A stretch of DNA of 64,000 nt, from contig NZ_WTYF01000004.1 in NCBI RefSeq assembly GCF_009827315.1, forward strand, positions 992,001 to 1,056,000, in the 5' to 3' direction. Source of the DNA: Qipengyuania gaetbuli. GTDB taxonomy: Bacteria; Pseudomonadota; Alphaproteobacteria; Sphingomonadales; Sphingomonadaceae. Below the pieces are notes generated by a model that searched no databases, was not told the DNA's origin, and saw nothing but the letters and a program-made list of their open reading frames with translations. Made by a program: the position numbers and the translations under genes. The number at the start of each line of letters is the position of its first letter. Positions within the stretch are counted from its first letter, which is position 1. Positions 16,998-26,784 of this stretch are shown piece by piece.

Positions 16998-17957
16998 TCA
17001 GAGCCTTTCCAGCCAGTCGAGCAGGAGGCGGTTGACCTCTTCGGGCCGTTCCTGCTGCGTCCAGTGACCGACACCTTGGAGGATGTGGCCTTCGACCTTG
17101 GGCGCGAACATCTTCATCAGTGCAACGGGATCGGTGACCGCTCCGAAAAGATAGGTCGCCGGATCACGGGTGCCGCCGATGAACAGCGCGGGCTGTTCGA
17201 TCCGCTTGCCCTGCCAGCCTTGCAGCCATTCGTAGTCCCGCTCGTGGTTGCGGTAGCGGTTGAGGGGGCCTCGAAAGCCCGAGGCTTTGAACTCGCCTTC
17301 GTAGAAATCCATGTCCGCCTCGGTCAGCCAATCGACCGGCTGCGGATCGGGCAAGCCCTGGAGGAAAGTTGCGCCATAGGGCTTGTCCCAATAGGCGCCC
17401 GGCGGCACGTCGCCGCTGATCGAATACATCATCCGCTGGACCCAGTCGCGCGGATCCTTCTCGGCCTCCGCCTCGGCCACGCCCTCTGCCTGGAAATACT
17501 CCTGGTAGAAGAACCTGCCTTGCGAGGTGAAGTGTTCGTGGAACACCTCGGTAAATGGCCGACTAGGCACTCCTGCGAAGGGGACGGACAGGCCTGCAAC
17601 GGCCGAGAAATGCTCCGGCCGAGTCAGCGCGGTGTTCCACACGATCGGTGCGCCCCAGTCGTGACCGACCAGGATTGCGGGGCTGTCGGGCTGGAGTGCC
17701 TGCTTCAGGCCGACGAGATCGCCCACGATTTGCTCCATCGCATAGGCTTCGACCGGATGTGGCTTGTCCGAGCCGCCATAGCCGCGAACGTCGATGGCGC
17801 AGGCCGTGTAGCCTGCGTCGGCTACAGGGCCGATCTGGTGGCGCCAGCTGTACCAGCTCTCGGGAAAGCCGTGGACCATGATGACCAGCGGTCCCTCGCC
17901 CTCGACAGCGCAGCGCAAGGTCAGTTCGCCAACGTCGATGGTCCGCATTTCGGGCAT
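16998..17957 (-). CDS. alpha/beta hydrolase, epoxide-hydrolase-like, 319 aa
   Basis: The fold markers are HGFPESWYSWRHQI (oxyanion region), VGHDWGAPIVWN with Asp as nucleophile, and a late GVGHW histidine. The Asp nucleophile and the two cap-domain tyrosines expected around the FFYQEYFQ region point to the soluble epoxide hydrolase or haloalkane dehalogenase group. Start 17957 has GAGG 7 bases upstream; ATG 17963, two codons earlier, is possible. The gene sits between ctaD and ctaB on the same strand but after a terminator, and its relation to respiration is unclear. Confidence 0.85.
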   Translation of the reverse strand: MPEMRTIDVGELTLRCAVEGEGPLVIMVHGFPESWYSWRHQIGPVADAGYTACAIDVRGYGGSDKPHPVEAYAMEQIVGDLVGLKQALQPDSPAILVGHDWGAPIVWNTALTRPEHFSAVAGLSVPFAGVPSRPFTEVFHEHFTSQGRFFYQEYFQAEGVAEAEAEKDPRDWVQRMMYSISGDVPPGAYWDKPYGATFLQGLPDPQPVDWLTEADMDFYEGEFKASGFRGPLNRYRNHERDYEWLQGWQGKRIEQPALFIGGTRDPATYLFGAVTDPVALMKMFAPKVEGHILQGVGHWTQQERPEEVNRLLLDWLERL

Positions 17958-17986
17958 GGTCATTCCTCGTCTCGCGCAAAAGAAAA

Positions 17987-18012
17987 CGGCCGGCCCCTCA
18001 TGGGACCGGCCG
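17987..18012 (-). terminator. rho-independent terminator after ctaD
   Basis: A GC-rich stem of about 10 bp (CGGCCGGCCCC paired with GGACCGGCCG, one bulge) is followed on the minus strand by TTTTCTTTT. It lies 28 bp past the ctaD stop and separates ctaC-ctaD from the hydrolase and ctaB genes. Confidence 0.85.
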
Positions 18013-18039
18013 CTTTGTCATGTCCAGCTATAGCTACGC

Positions 18040-19755
18040 TCAGGCCGTTGCAGGTTTGCCGTCGCCAATGTGGTCGTGGTGGTCGTGGTGTTCCTCGATC
18101 ACCGGCAGTTCGCTGAACTGGTGGAACGGCGGCGGGCTCGACAGGCTCCACTCGAGCGTGGTTGCACCCTCGCCCCAGTAATTGTCTTCGGCCTTCTTGC
18201 CGGCGACGAAGGCATACAGGATGTTCACGAAGAACAGGACCATCGAAGCGGCCATGATCATGTAGCCCAGCGTGCTGATCTCGTTCCAGTAGGTGTAGGC
18301 ATCCGCATAGTCGGGATAGCGACGCGGCATGCCCTGCCAGCCCAGGAAGTGCTGGGGGAAGAAGATCACGTTCACGCCGATGAAGAAGCCCCAGAAGTGG
18401 AGGTGCGACAGGAGCTCCGAGTGCATCCGGCCGCTCATCTTCGGGAACCAGTAGTAGAAGCCGGCGAACATCGAGAACACCGCGCCCATCGACAGCACGT
18501 AGTGGAAGTGCGCCACCACGAAGTAGGTGTCGTGCACCACGTCGTCCACGCCGCCATTGGCGAGGTAGACGCCGGTCACGCCGCCGACGGTGAAGAGGAA
18601 GATGAAGCCCAGGGCCCAGACCATGGGCGACTTGAACTCGATCGAACCGCCCCACATCGTGGCGATCCAGCTGAAGATCTTCACGCCGGTCGGAACCGCG
18701 ATGACCATGGTGGCCGCGGTGAAGTACATCTTCGTGTTCACGTCGAGGCCGACGGTGTACATGTGGTGGGCCCACACGACGAAGCCGACGACGCCGATCG
18801 CGACCATGGCGTAGGCCATGCCGAGGTAGCCGAACACCGGCTTGCGGCTGAAGGTGGCGACGATCTGCGAGATCATGCCGAAGCCCGGCAAGATCATGAT
18901 GTAAACTTCGGGGTGGCCGAAGAACCAGAACAGGTGCTGGTAAAGGATCGGGTCACCACCGCCTGCAGGGTCGAAGAAGGTCGTGCCGAAGTTACGGTCC
19001 GTCAGCAGCATGGTGATGGCGGCGGCGAGCACCGGCAGGGCCAGCAGCAGGAGGAATGCAGTAACCAGCACCGACCACACGAACAGCGGCATCTTGTGCA
19101 GGGTCATGCCCGGCGCGCGCATGTTGAAGATGGTGGTGATGAAGTTGGTCGCACCGAGGATCGAGCCTGCGCCCGCAAGGTGCAGCGAGAAGATCGCGAA
19201 GTCCACGGCAGGGCCGGTCGAACCGGTGGTCGACAGCGGCGCATACACCGTCCAGCCCACGCCTGCGCCCGGCCCGATACCGCCGGGGACGAAGAGCGAG
19301 AACAGCAGCGAGAAGAAGCCCGCCACGGTCAGCCAGAACGAGATGTTGTTCATGCGCGGGAACGCCATGTCCGGCGCACCGATCATCAGCGGAACGAACC
19401 AGTTGCCGAAGCCGCCGATCATGGCCGGCATGACCATGAAGAAGACCATGATCAGGCCGTGCGCGGTGATGAACACGTTCCACATGTGGAGCGCTGCATC
19501 GATGTCGGTCGAACCGCCCATGAGCTGCGCCCAGTACTGGAGGTACTGGATGCCGGGTTCGGCCAGTTCCATACGCATGATGCCCGAGATCGCGCCACCC
19601 ACGATACCCGCGATAATCGCGAAGATCAGGTAGAGCGTACCGATGTCCTTGTGGTTGGTGGACATGAACCAGCGCGCGAAGAAGCCGGGCTTGTGATCGG
19701 CATCGTGCGCGTGGTCGTCGTGGTGGGCCTGGAAGCTGTCGGCGGTAGTGGCCAT
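18040..19755 (-). CDS. ctaD: cytochrome c oxidase subunit I, 571 aa
   Basis: Subunit I carries heme a, heme a3 and CuB of the aa3 terminal oxidase and spans the membrane twelve times. The heme a ligand region ([16 protein letters not shown]), the His-Tyr crosslink [14 protein letters not shown], the CuB pair WAHHMYTVG, the K-channel lysine in PTGVKIFSW and the double-heme-ligand [11 protein letters not shown] are all intact, so it should be active. The N-terminus and the C-terminal tail are His/Asp-rich. It follows ctaC after 53 bp. Confidence 0.98.
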   Translation of the reverse strand: MATTADSFQAHHDDHAHDADHKPGFFARWFMSTNHKDIGTLYLIFAIIAGIVGGAISGIMRMELAEPGIQYLQYWAQLMGGSTDIDAALHMWNVFITAHGLIMVFFMVMPAMIGGFGNWFVPLMIGAPDMAFPRMNNISFWLTVAGFFSLLFSLFVPGGIGPGAGVGWTVYAPLSTTGSTGPAVDFAIFSLHLAGAGSILGATNFITTIFNMRAPGMTLHKMPLFVWSVLVTAFLLLLALPVLAAAITMLLTDRNFGTTFFDPAGGGDPILYQHLFWFFGHPEVYIMILPGFGMISQIVATFSRKPVFGYLGMAYAMVAIGVVGFVVWAHHMYTVGLDVNTKMYFTAATMVIAVPTGVKIFSWIATMWGGSIEFKSPMVWALGFIFLFTVGGVTGVYLANGGVDDVVHDTYFVVAHFHYVLSMGAVFSMFAGFYYWFPKMSGRMHSELLSHLHFWGFFIGVNVIFFPQHFLGWQGMPRRYPDYADAYTYWNEISTLGYMIMAASMVLFFVNILYAFVAGKKAEDNYWGEGATTLEWSLSSPPPFHQFSELPVIEEHHDHHDHIGDGKPATA

Positions 19756-19808
19756 CTTGCTATACTCTCGAATGCGTGTTCGTCGGTCGGACTAGTTCTA
19801 AACGTCGA

Positions 19809-20888
19809 TCAGGTGGTCGGGTTCTCGACCGGGAGTTCCCCGGCACCGGCCGCACCTTCGACCGCGCTTTCCGGCTGCTGGGCCGGTGCGGCTGCGGGAG
19901 CGGCTTCGACACCTTCCTCTTCGGCGCCGGCGATCTTGCCGCCCTGCGCCAGGACCCATGCGTTGTACTGGTCAAGCGGGAGAGCTTCGACCGCGATGGG
20001 CATGTAGGCGTGGCGTGCACCGCACAGTTCGGAGCACTGGCCGTAGTAAACGCCCGGCTTCTCGATGATCAGGATCTTCTCGTTGAGGCGACCCGGCACG
20101 GCGTCGAGCTTGAACCACAGGCTCGGCACGGCGAACGAGTGGATCACGTCGGCAGCGGTAATCTGCATGCGGATCGGCACGCCCACCGGAACGACCATGC
20201 GGTTGTCGACGGCCAGCTGGTGCGGCTCGCCGCGGGCTTCGGCCTCGGCATCGTCGAGCATGTTCGAGATGATTTCGAAGTCGCCGTTATCTGGATAGGT
20301 ATAGCCCCAGTACCACTGGTAGCCGGTCACCTTGACCGTGATCGCGTCCTTCGGGATCGGCTCGTACTGCTTGGCAATCAGCGTGATCGAGGGGATCGCG
20401 ATTGCGAGCAGAATAAGTGCGGGGACGACGGTCCAGATGACTTCGATCAGCGTGTTGTGACTGGTCTTGGACGGAACCGGGTTCGCCTTACGACGGAAAC
20501 GGAACACCGTGTAGAGCAACAGTACGAGGACGAAGGCGCTGATCGCAACCATTACCCAGATGAGACCGACGTGGAGGCCATAGGCGAATTCGCCGGTTTC
20601 CGAGAACTGCGGCTGGATGTCGAGACCGCGATCCACCGGCATCCCGATTCCCTCGGTCGGCTTCATCGGCGTGTAGGCGCCTGCGCCTTCAGCGACCGCA
20701 TCGGCATCGGCAACGTCGGCGGCTTCGGCCGGATCGACAGATTCGAGCTGGGTGGTCGCCGTGGCTTCGGCAGCTTCCTGCGCGAGGGCAGGCTGCACGC
20801 CGACTACCAGTGCAAAGGCCATTGCAAGGCTGGCGACAATCCGGTGGAAACCGAGAATTTTCATCGTCTTGGCACTCTTTCGTGTCAT
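19809..20888 (-). CDS. ctaC: cytochrome c oxidase subunit II, 359 aa
   Basis: A signal peptide ending at PALAQ is followed by an acidic Ala-rich stretch, two transmembrane helices, and the periplasmic cupredoxin domain. GYQWYWGYTYP and the CuA-binding CSELCGARHAYMP are present, so the protein can accept electrons from cytochrome c. A C-terminal Ala/Pro/Glu-rich tail of about 40 residues is unusual in composition but common in this group. ATG 20888 has GGAAGA upstream; ATG 20864, which begins at MKILGF, is an alternative. It is the first gene of the oxidase operon. Confidence 0.95.
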   Translation of the reverse strand: MTRKSAKTMKILGFHRIVASLAMAFALVVGVQPALAQEAAEATATTQLESVDPAEAADVADADAVAEGAGAYTPMKPTEGIGMPVDRGLDIQPQFSETGEFAYGLHVGLIWVMVAISAFVLVLLLYTVFRFRRKANPVPSKTSHNTLIEVIWTVVPALILLAIAIPSITLIAKQYEPIPKDAITVKVTGYQWYWGYTYPDNGDFEIISNMLDDAEAEARGEPHQLAVDNRMVVPVGVPIRMQITAADVIHSFAVPSLWFKLDAVPGRLNEKILIIEKPGVYYGQCSELCGARHAYMPIAVEALPLDQYNAWVLAQGGKIAGAEEEGVEAAPAAAPAQQPESAVEGAAGAGELPVENPTT

Positions 20889-20982
20889 GTCATCTTCCGG
20901 ACCACCCCGACGGTCGACCATCCTTCAGGACGCATTCGGCACAGGGGCATGCGACCCTGCAAGCAGGGCCCGGTTGGGCCGC

Positions 20983-21011
20983 CCTATAGGCAGGACTGGC
21001 GCGGTCCTCAA
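20983..21011 (-). promoter_or_regulatory. predicted promoter of the ctaC-ctaD operon
   Basis: On the minus strand TTGAGG (21011-21006) and TATAGG (20988-20983) are separated by 17 bp, a strong housekeeping-type match. Transcription would start near 20976, giving a leader of about 90 nt that contains two short GC-rich hairpins (around 20953-20967 and 20966-20980). In the 200 bp gap to pyrE no equally clear plus-strand promoter is visible; TTGACC at 21015-21020 is a weak candidate. Confidence 0.65.
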
Positions 21012-21088
21012 GCGGTTGACCGATAAAAATGTGCATGCCGCTTTGCCTCTTGCGCAATCGGCCGCAAGGCGCTTTGAGCCTTTGCCAT

Positions 21089-21670
21089 ATGACCGAAGAC
21101 GACATCCTCCAGGAATTCCGTGCCAGCGAAGCCCTGCTCGAAGGCCATTTCAAGCTCTCCAGCGGGCGCCACAGCGGGCATTACCTGCAGTGCGCGCGCG
21201 TGCTCATGAACCCCGACCGGGCCGGCCGACTGGCGCTGGCACTGGCGCAGAAGATACCGCGCGAAATCCGCAGCCAGATCGATGTCGTGATCAGCCCGGC
21301 GATGGGCGGCATCATCATCGGCCAGGAAATGGGCCGCGCACTGGGCAAGGACGCGATGTTCCTCGAACGCCCCGACGGTGTGTTCCACCTGCGCCGAGGC
21401 TTCCGCATCGATGAAGGCGCAAAGGTGCTGATGGTCGAAGACGTCGTCACCACCGGTCTTTCCAGCCGCGAGGCGATCGACGCCGTCGCGCGCGAAGGCG
21501 GCGAGGTGATTGCAGAGGTCGCGCTGGTCGACCGCAGCAACGGCGCGGCCGACCTCGGCGTTCCGTTCTTCCCGCTCATCGACATCAATTTCCCGACTTA
21601 TGCCGAGGACGAACTGCCTGCCGAACTCGCCGCAGTGCCGGTGACCAAGCCCGGGAGCCGCGCGGCTTGA
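21089..21670 (+). CDS. pyrE: orotate phosphoribosyltransferase, 193 aa
   Basis: PyrE transfers the phosphoribosyl group of PRPP to orotate to form OMP. The PRPP-binding loop is [18 protein letters not shown], and the N-terminal [15 protein letters not shown] and the [13 protein letters not shown] segment are typical of the alphaproteobacterial type. The length is normal. ATG 21089 lies at the usual position before TEDDILQEF; no clear ribosome binding site is seen. It opens a tightly overlapped operon with pdxJ, acpS and lepB. Confidence 0.95.
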   Translation: MTEDDILQEFRASEALLEGHFKLSSGRHSGHYLQCARVLMNPDRAGRLALALAQKIPREIRSQIDVVISPAMGGIIIGQEMGRALGKDAMFLERPDGVFHLRRGFRIDEGAKVLMVEDVVTTGLSSREAIDAVAREGGEVIAEVALVDRSNGAADLGVPFFPLIDINFPTYAEDELPAELAAVPVTKPGSRAA

Positions 21671-22407
21671 TCCGCCCCTTGCGCCTCGGGGTCAATATCG
21701 ACCACGTCGCGACCATCCGCAACGCGCGCGGAGGGGACCATCCCGATCCGGTGCGCGCTGCGGAAATCGTGGCCCGCGTAGGTGGCGACGGCATTACCGC
21801 GCATCTGCGCGAAGACCGGCGCCACATCCGCGATGCGGACCTGCGCCGCATCCAGGAAGCGACAGATTTGCCGCTCAACCTGGAAATGGCCGCGACCGAG
21901 GAAATGCTCGAAATCGCGCTTTCCCACCGCCCGCACGCCGCCTGCATCGTCCCCGAAAAACGGGAAGAGCGCACGACCGAAGGCGGGCTGGACGCGGCCG
22001 GCCAGCACAACACGCTCGCCCCGATCGTCTGGAAATTGAAAGACAACGGCATTCGCGTCTCGCTCTTCATCGAGGCGGACGAACGTCAGCTCGATGCAGC
22101 GCTCAAGCTCGGCGTGCCCGTGGTCGAGTTCCACACCGGCGAATATGCCCACGCGCATCTTGCCGGCGACAGCGAAAAGACCGCGCGCGAGTTGAAGCGC
22201 ATTGCCGACATGGCCGCCCTTGCCGCCAAGAACGGCATCGAACCGCACGCCGGCCACGGCCTCACTTACGAAAACGTGCAGCCCATCGCCGCCATCCCGC
22301 AGATCGCGGAACTCAACATCGGTCATTACCTTGTCGGCGAGGCGGTGTTCGTCGGGTTGGGACAGGCTGTGCGGCACATGCGCGAACTCATGGACGAAGC
22401 CCGGTGA
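21667..22407 (+). CDS. pdxJ: pyridoxine 5'-phosphate synthase, 246 aa
   Basis: PdxJ condenses 1-deoxyxylulose 5-phosphate with 3-amino-1-phosphoacetone to give pyridoxine phosphate. The start [17 protein letters not shown], the GADGIT-like [16 protein letters not shown], and the late [12 protein letters not shown] and [12 protein letters not shown] are all family signatures. The start codon is TTG 21667, overlapping the pyrE stop as TTGA; no ATG or GTG would preserve the conserved N-terminus. The C-terminus overlaps the next gene by 4 bp. Confidence 0.95.
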   Translation: MIRPLRLGVNIDHVATIRNARGGDHPDPVRAAEIVARVGGDGITAHLREDRRHIRDADLRRIQEATDLPLNLEMAATEEMLEIALSHRPHAACIVPEKREERTTEGGLDAAGQHNTLAPIVWKLKDNGIRVSLFIEADERQLDAALKLGVPVVEFHTGEYAHAHLAGDSEKTARELKRIADMAALAAKNGIEPHAGHGLTYENVQPIAAIPQIAELNIGHYLVGEAVFVGLGQAVRHMRELMDEAR

Positions 22408-22676
22408 ACGAGGCCGGCCTGACCCGCGCAGAGAAATTCTGGGCGGCCGCTGCCGTCACTCCCTTCCTGCTGAGCCTCGCGCTGCTCGGCATCGCGATAT
22501 CGCGCCAGACCTTCCTCGCCTTCGCCATCGGCTGGCCGATTATCCAGGTCATCGGATACGCCGGCTCGTTCAAGCGTTCGGGAGGGCAGATCGACCACCC
22601 GCTGGTGAAGACTCAGGTGTGGCTGCACTGGATGATGATTGCCATGCTGGGCCTTATTCTCATGAGAGTTCTATGA
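22404..22676 (+). CDS. small integral membrane protein, 90 aa
   Basis: Three hydrophobic segments (about 14-32, 36-52 and 71-88) suggest two or three membrane helices with the N-terminus in the cytosol. The family is not recognised. It starts at GTG 22404 overlapping the pdxJ stop and ends overlapping the acpS start (ATGA), so it is translated as part of the pyrE-pdxJ-acpS-lepB operon. Its position between PLP and phosphopantetheine genes is conserved-looking but gives no function. Confidence 0.75.
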   Translation: MNEAGLTRAEKFWAAAAVTPFLLSLALLGIAISRQTFLAFAIGWPIIQVIGYAGSFKRSGGQIDHPLVKTQVWLHWMMIAMLGLILMRVL

Positions 22677-23074
22677 TCATCGGAATGGGTTCCGACCTCT
22701 GCAATATCGAGCGTATCCGGAATTCGCTCGACCGGTTCGGCGACCGCTTCGAACAGCGCGTCTTCACCGAAATCGAGATCGCCAAGGCGCGGCGACGCCC
22801 CTTTACCATTGCCGGAACCTACGCCAAGCGGTTCGCCGCCAAGGAAGCTTTTTCCAAGGCCGTCGGCACGGGCTTTCGCCGCGGCGTCTTCATGAAGCAT
22901 ATCGGCGTAGTCAACGCGCCTTCGGGGGCCCCTACGCTCGCGCTCGAAGGCGGCGCTGCGCAAAGGCTTGCCGAAATGGTGCCGCACGGCCATGAGCCGC
23001 GCATTCATCTCACCCTCACCGACGATCATCCATGGGCGCAGGCCTTCGTCATCATCGAGGCCTATCCCCTTTGA
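22673..23074 (+). CDS. acpS: holo-[acyl-carrier-protein] synthase, 133 aa
   Basis: AcpS transfers 4'-phosphopantetheine from CoA to acyl carrier protein. The catalytic magnesium ligands are in [10 protein letters not shown] (Asp8) and [13 protein letters not shown] (Glu58), matching the canonical spacing. The C-terminal [17 protein letters not shown] is also typical. It is coupled on both sides, by ATGA with the upstream gene and TTGA with lepB. Confidence 0.95.
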   Translation: MIIGMGSDLCNIERIRNSLDRFGDRFEQRVFTEIEIAKARRRPFTIAGTYAKRFAAKEAFSKAVGTGFRRGVFMKHIGVVNAPSGAPTLALEGGAAQRLAEMVPHGHEPRIHLTLTDDHPWAQAFVIIEAYPL

Positions 23075-23943
23075 GTACCGATACCCCCGCCGTGACCGAA
23101 CCCAAGACCACTGAGAAGACCGACGAGAAGGTCGACTGGCTCGCCGAAATACGCGGCCTGTTCCTGATGCTGCTGGCAGTCTTCGCCTTTCACAGCTTCG
23201 TGGCGAAGCCGTTCTACATCCCGTCGGAATCGATGCTGCCGAACCTGCTGGTCGGGGACCGGCTGGTGGTCAGCAAGTATCCCTATGGCTGGAACTGGTC
23301 CTCGGTCAGCTTCCACCTCGCGCCGCGCGGCGACTGGCGCCTGATGGGATCCACGCCCGAATACGGCGACATCGTGATCCCCGTGCACCCCGAAAGGGAC
23401 GAGGATTACATCAAGCGCGTGGTCGCCCTGCCCGGCGACAAGATCGAGGTCCGCCGCGGACGTATCATCCTCAACGGGACCCCCGTGCCACAGGCCGTCG
23501 AACGCGCACGCGACCTTCCGGTCGATGCAAACTCGACCTGCTACGGCTTCGGCGACCCGACCTTCCTCGTCACCGACGACAGCGGCAATGATGTCTGCCG
23601 CGTTCCCGTCCTGCGCGAAACGCTGCCCAATGGCGCGAACTACCTCGTGATCGATCACGCCAATACCGAACTCGACAATTTCGACGAGATGACCATCCCC
23701 GAAGGCCACGTCTTCGTGATGGGCGACAACCGCGACCATTCGTCCGACAGCCGCGAACTCAATTCCTCGCGCGGGCTCTTGGGCCCGGTTCCGCTGGAAA
23801 ACATCGGCGGCCGCGCAGAATTCATCACCTTCTCGCTCGACGGAACGACTTCGCTCAATCCGGTCACCTGGTTTACAAGCTTGCGCGAAGGGCGCGCCTG
23901 GACCACCCTGCGTCCGGCAGTCGCGCAGGAGAATCAGCGGTAA
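23071..23943 (+). CDS. lepB: signal peptidase I, 290 aa
   Basis: LepB removes signal peptides of exported proteins at the outer face of the inner membrane. One transmembrane helix (about 29-47) precedes the catalytic Ser54 in [13 protein letters not shown]; the catalytic Lys115 is in [15 protein letters not shown]; the late [13 protein letters not shown] is box E. The most likely start is TTG 23071, overlapping the acpS stop, with GAGG upstream; GTG 23092 is possible. An insertion with two Cys residues between boxes (about 165-190) is probably a periplasmic disulfide loop. Confidence 0.95.
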   Translation: MSTDTPAVTEPKTTEKTDEKVDWLAEIRGLFLMLLAVFAFHSFVAKPFYIPSESMLPNLLVGDRLVVSKYPYGWNWSSVSFHLAPRGDWRLMGSTPEYGDIVIPVHPERDEDYIKRVVALPGDKIEVRRGRIILNGTPVPQAVERARDLPVDANSTCYGFGDPTFLVTDDSGNDVCRVPVLRETLPNGANYLVIDHANTELDNFDEMTIPEGHVFVMGDNRDHSSDSRELNSSRGLLGPVPLENIGGRAEFITFSLDGTTSLNPVTWFTSLREGRAWTTLRPAVAQENQR

Positions 23944-25059
23944 ATGTCTGAAAAAGGGCCTTCCTACGAACCCGACCGGACAATCGCAGCGGCCCAAGAC
24001 CACCCGGGCAAGAGCCCCGCATATATCGGCGATCCGCGCCTGCGTTTCGAAGCGGGGCGCGCGCTGGTCTGGGGCCTCGTCATCGGCCTGATTGCGCTGG
24101 CGGTCCACATTTCCCAGTCCCTGCTGGTCATTTTCGGAGCCATGGTATTCGGCTGCATGGTCGACGGCGGCGCGCGTCTGCTCGGCAAGTTCTTGCCCAT
24201 CGCACGCAGTTGGCGCGTCGCCATCGTGCTCTTACTTGCCACCGCATTCCTGCTCTGGCTGGGCTATTTCGCAGGCTCGCAGATCTCGCAGCAGGCTGCG
24301 CAATTCCCCGCGATCATCAACGAACAGCTGGGCAAGCTGATCGCCTATATGCGCGACCAGGGCTTTGCCATCCACACCGAGAATATCGAGAATTTCGCCA
24401 GCAGCATGGCCAGCGGCGTCGGCACCGTTACCAAGGCGATCGGCGGCATCTTCGGCGGGCTGACGACGGTCCTGCTGATCGTGATCATCGGCATCTACTT
24501 CGCCATCGACCCGCGCATCTACGAGCGCGGCGTTGCCTGGATGGTGCCTTCGCACCGGCGCGCGGCTTTCTACGATACGCTGAGCTACCAGGCCTATACG
24601 CTGCGCCGCCTGCTCGCCGGGCGCCTCGTCGGCATGGTGGCGGAAGGCATATTCACCTGGGCCCTGCTCGCTGTCTACGGCGTGCCCATGGCTGCCCTGC
24701 TGGGCCTGCTGACCGGCCTGCTCGCCTTCATCCCGAATATCGGAGCCATCATCTCGGGCGTCCTGATGGTGCTGGTCGGGTTCTCCGGCGGGGTCGACAT
24801 GGGGCTCTACACGATCTTCGTCTATTTCCTCGTCCAGAACTTCGACGGCTACATCCTCGTACCCATGATCGCGAAGAAGACGGTGGACCTGGCACCCGGG
24901 CTCGTCCTTTCCGCGCAGCTGATCTTCGGCGTCCTGTTCGGCATCCTTGGCCTCGCGCTGGCCGATCCGATGCTCGCCATGATCAAGGTTGCGCTGGAGC
25001 GCAGGTCCGCGCAGCTCGATGCAGAAGGCGAGTCAGAACCGCAGGAGGCGACGGCCTGA
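23944..25059 (+). CDS. AI-2E/PerM-family transporter, 371 aa
   Basis: The protein has about eight transmembrane helices in the PF01594 arrangement. The central soluble domain and the later GLLTGLLAFIPNIGAIISG and FDGYILVPMIAKKTVDLAP segments are the family signature. Members export autoinducer-2 or small solutes or act as ion antiporters; the substrate cannot be inferred. It begins directly after the lepB stop (TAAATG), so it belongs to the same operon. The N-terminal 35 residues are hydrophilic and poorly conserved. Confidence 0.86.
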   Translation: MSEKGPSYEPDRTIAAAQDHPGKSPAYIGDPRLRFEAGRALVWGLVIGLIALAVHISQSLLVIFGAMVFGCMVDGGARLLGKFLPIARSWRVAIVLLLATAFLLWLGYFAGSQISQQAAQFPAIINEQLGKLIAYMRDQGFAIHTENIENFASSMASGVGTVTKAIGGIFGGLTTVLLIVIIGIYFAIDPRIYERGVAWMVPSHRRAAFYDTLSYQAYTLRRLLAGRLVGMVAEGIFTWALLAVYGVPMAALLGLLTGLLAFIPNIGAIISGVLMVLVGFSGGVDMGLYTIFVYFLVQNFDGYILVPMIAKKTVDLAPGLVLSAQLIFGVLFGILGLALADPMLAMIKVALERRSAQLDAEGESEPQEATA

Positions 25060-25060
25060 G

Positions 25061-26302
25061 ATGGCGCGTAAGTTTCTCTACCTCATCGCCATAATCATCA
25101 CGGTTATCGTCGTCGGCGCGATCGGGCTTGCGATCTATGGCCGCGAACTGACCGACATGGCGTTCGTTCCGCGGGGCGAGTTCGTCGAGCAGGAAGCGCT
25201 CGCCGCCAATGCATATGAAGACCCGGCGATGTGGTATTCGCGGCCCGGCATCGGGACCGACGATCCTGCACGCTACCAGCCGGCCGTGGCAGAAACCCCG
25301 CCCGATCCCGCCACCCGCACTCTTTCGCCCGAAGCGCCCGCGGCAGAGCAAAGCGTGGGCAGCCCCGACTATCTCGAGACGGTCGGTTCACGCCGCGGCG
25401 ATCCGGCGCGCGCCAGCGAAGTGCCGGGCTTCGCGGTCTTCTTCGTGCCGCCGACCAGCTACACCAAGGGCGCGCTGGGTGACTGGAACGCGCCGCTGGA
25501 CGATCCGGAAACCGACACGCTGGCCCGCACATTCCTGCGCGGACTGGCCAGCCCTTTCAACCGGGCGGACGAAATCTGGGCGCCCAAATACCGGCAGGCC
25601 TCGGTCGGCGCTTTCCTCAGCGACAAACCCGATGCGGAGATGGCGATCGACGCCGCCTATGCCGACGTGGCGCAGGCCTTCGATTACTTCCTCGAAAGCG
25701 TCGATGACGAGAAACCCATCGTCCTTGCCGGCCACAGCCAGGGTTCGGTGCATGTGCTGCGCCTGCTCCGCGAAAAGCTGGCCGGCACTCCGGCAGAGGC
25801 GCGCATCGCCGCCGTCTATGCTCCCGGCTGGCCGATCTCGGTCGAACACGACCTGCCCGCCCTGCCGATACCCGCCTGCGCGGCGCCGGGACAGGCAGGT
25901 TGCCTGATGTCCTTCGCCAGCTTCGCCGATGATGGCGATCCCGGCCAATTGCTGCAGCGCTACAGTGCCCTGCCCGGCCTCGACGGCGAACCGCGCGGCG
26001 GAGAAGACCCGATCCTGTGCGTCAATCCCCTGACCGGCATGACCGGCGGCTCCGCCCCCGCAAGCGACAATCTCGGCACGCTGAAGCCCGACGCGACGAT
26101 GGGTTCGGCGGAGCTGGTGCCCGGAGCTGTCGGTGCCCGCTGCGATGCCTCGGGCATCCTGCGGATCGGAGAGGCGCCCGATCTCGGCCCGGGCGTCCTG
26201 CCGGGCGGCAATTACCACGTGTACGATATCCCGCTGTTCTGGAAGAACCTGCAGGAAGACGTGATCAGGCGGGTCAAGGCGTGGTCGACGGCCCGATCGT
26301 AA
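25061..26302 (+). CDS. DUF3089 alpha/beta-hydrolase-like protein, 413 aa
   Basis: A single N-terminal membrane helix (about 5-27) is followed by a large periplasmic or membrane-bound domain. FVPPTSYTKG, then the nucleophile elbow VLAGHSQGSVHVLRLL (GxSxG-like), mark the DUF3089 family, which has a predicted alpha/beta-hydrolase fold but no assigned substrate. Four Cys residues near 290-330 and 380 could form disulfides. Start ATG 25061 lies 1 bp after the permease stop. Its 3' end overlaps yqgF by 22 bp. Confidence 0.83.
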   Translation: MARKFLYLIAIIITVIVVGAIGLAIYGRELTDMAFVPRGEFVEQEALAANAYEDPAMWYSRPGIGTDDPARYQPAVAETPPDPATRTLSPEAPAAEQSVGSPDYLETVGSRRGDPARASEVPGFAVFFVPPTSYTKGALGDWNAPLDDPETDTLARTFLRGLASPFNRADEIWAPKYRQASVGAFLSDKPDAEMAIDAAYADVAQAFDYFLESVDDEKPIVLAGHSQGSVHVLRLLREKLAGTPAEARIAAVYAPGWPISVEHDLPALPIPACAAPGQAGCLMSFASFADDGDPGQLLQRYSALPGLDGEPRGGEDPILCVNPLTGMTGGSAPASDNLGTLKPDATMGSAELVPGAVGARCDASGILRIGEAPDLGPGVLPGGNYHVYDIPLFWKNLQEDVIRRVKAWSTARS

Positions 26303-26766
26303 CCGACAACCGGCTCGATTTCGGCGATGCGCTGGCCGATGGCGGCGCGCTGCTGGGGCTCGATGTCGGGACCAAAACCGTCGGCGTCGCCACCTGCGAT
26401 GCCGGCTGGCGCTTTGCCACGGCCGGCAAGACGCTCCAGCGGGGCAAATTCACGCAGGACAGCGGCAAGCTGCGCGAGCTGGTGCGCGAACGCTCGATCA
26501 AGGGCGTCGTCATCGGCCTGCCGCGCAACATGGACGGCAGCGAAGGCCCGCGTGCGCAGGCCAGCCGCGCCTATGCCCGAAATATCGCAGCGGCGCTGGA
26601 CTTGCCCGTGCTGCTGTGGGACGAACGCTGGTCGACCGCGAGTGCGGAGGCAGCGATGATCGGCCAGGACATGAGCCGGTCCAAGAGGGCCGAACGCATC
26701 GATGCCCATGCGGCAGCAGTCATCCTGCAGGGCGCCATAGACGCGCTCGCAGGGGGAGGTTTTTGA
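26281..26766 (+). CDS. ruvX: Holliday-junction resolvase-like RuvX/YqgF, 161 aa
   Basis: YqgF has an RNase H-like fold and is implicated in 16S rRNA 5' maturation and possibly in junction resolution. The acidic active-site residues lie in LGLDVGTKTVGVA, LLWDERWSTASAEA and ERIDAHAAAVILQ. The GTG at 26281 is the only start that keeps the N-terminal strand, although it places the first 22 bp inside the upstream gene. The length is normal for the family. Confidence 0.93.
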   Translation: MVDGPIVTDNRLDFGDALADGGALLGLDVGTKTVGVATCDAGWRFATAGKTLQRGKFTQDSGKLRELVRERSIKGVVIGLPRNMDGSEGPRAQASRAYARNIAAALDLPVLLWDERWSTASAEAAMIGQDMSRSKRAERIDAHAAAVILQGAIDALAGGGF

Positions 26767-26784
26767 AAGGGGTTAGGGTCGCAA

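Noticed and set aside
18070..20007. Very long open frame on the plus strand opposite ctaD and ctaC (645 codons)
   Set aside because: It is the antisense shadow of two certain oxidase genes in GC-rich DNA. Its product is a low-complexity Asp/His/Arg/Glu-rich sequence with no domain.
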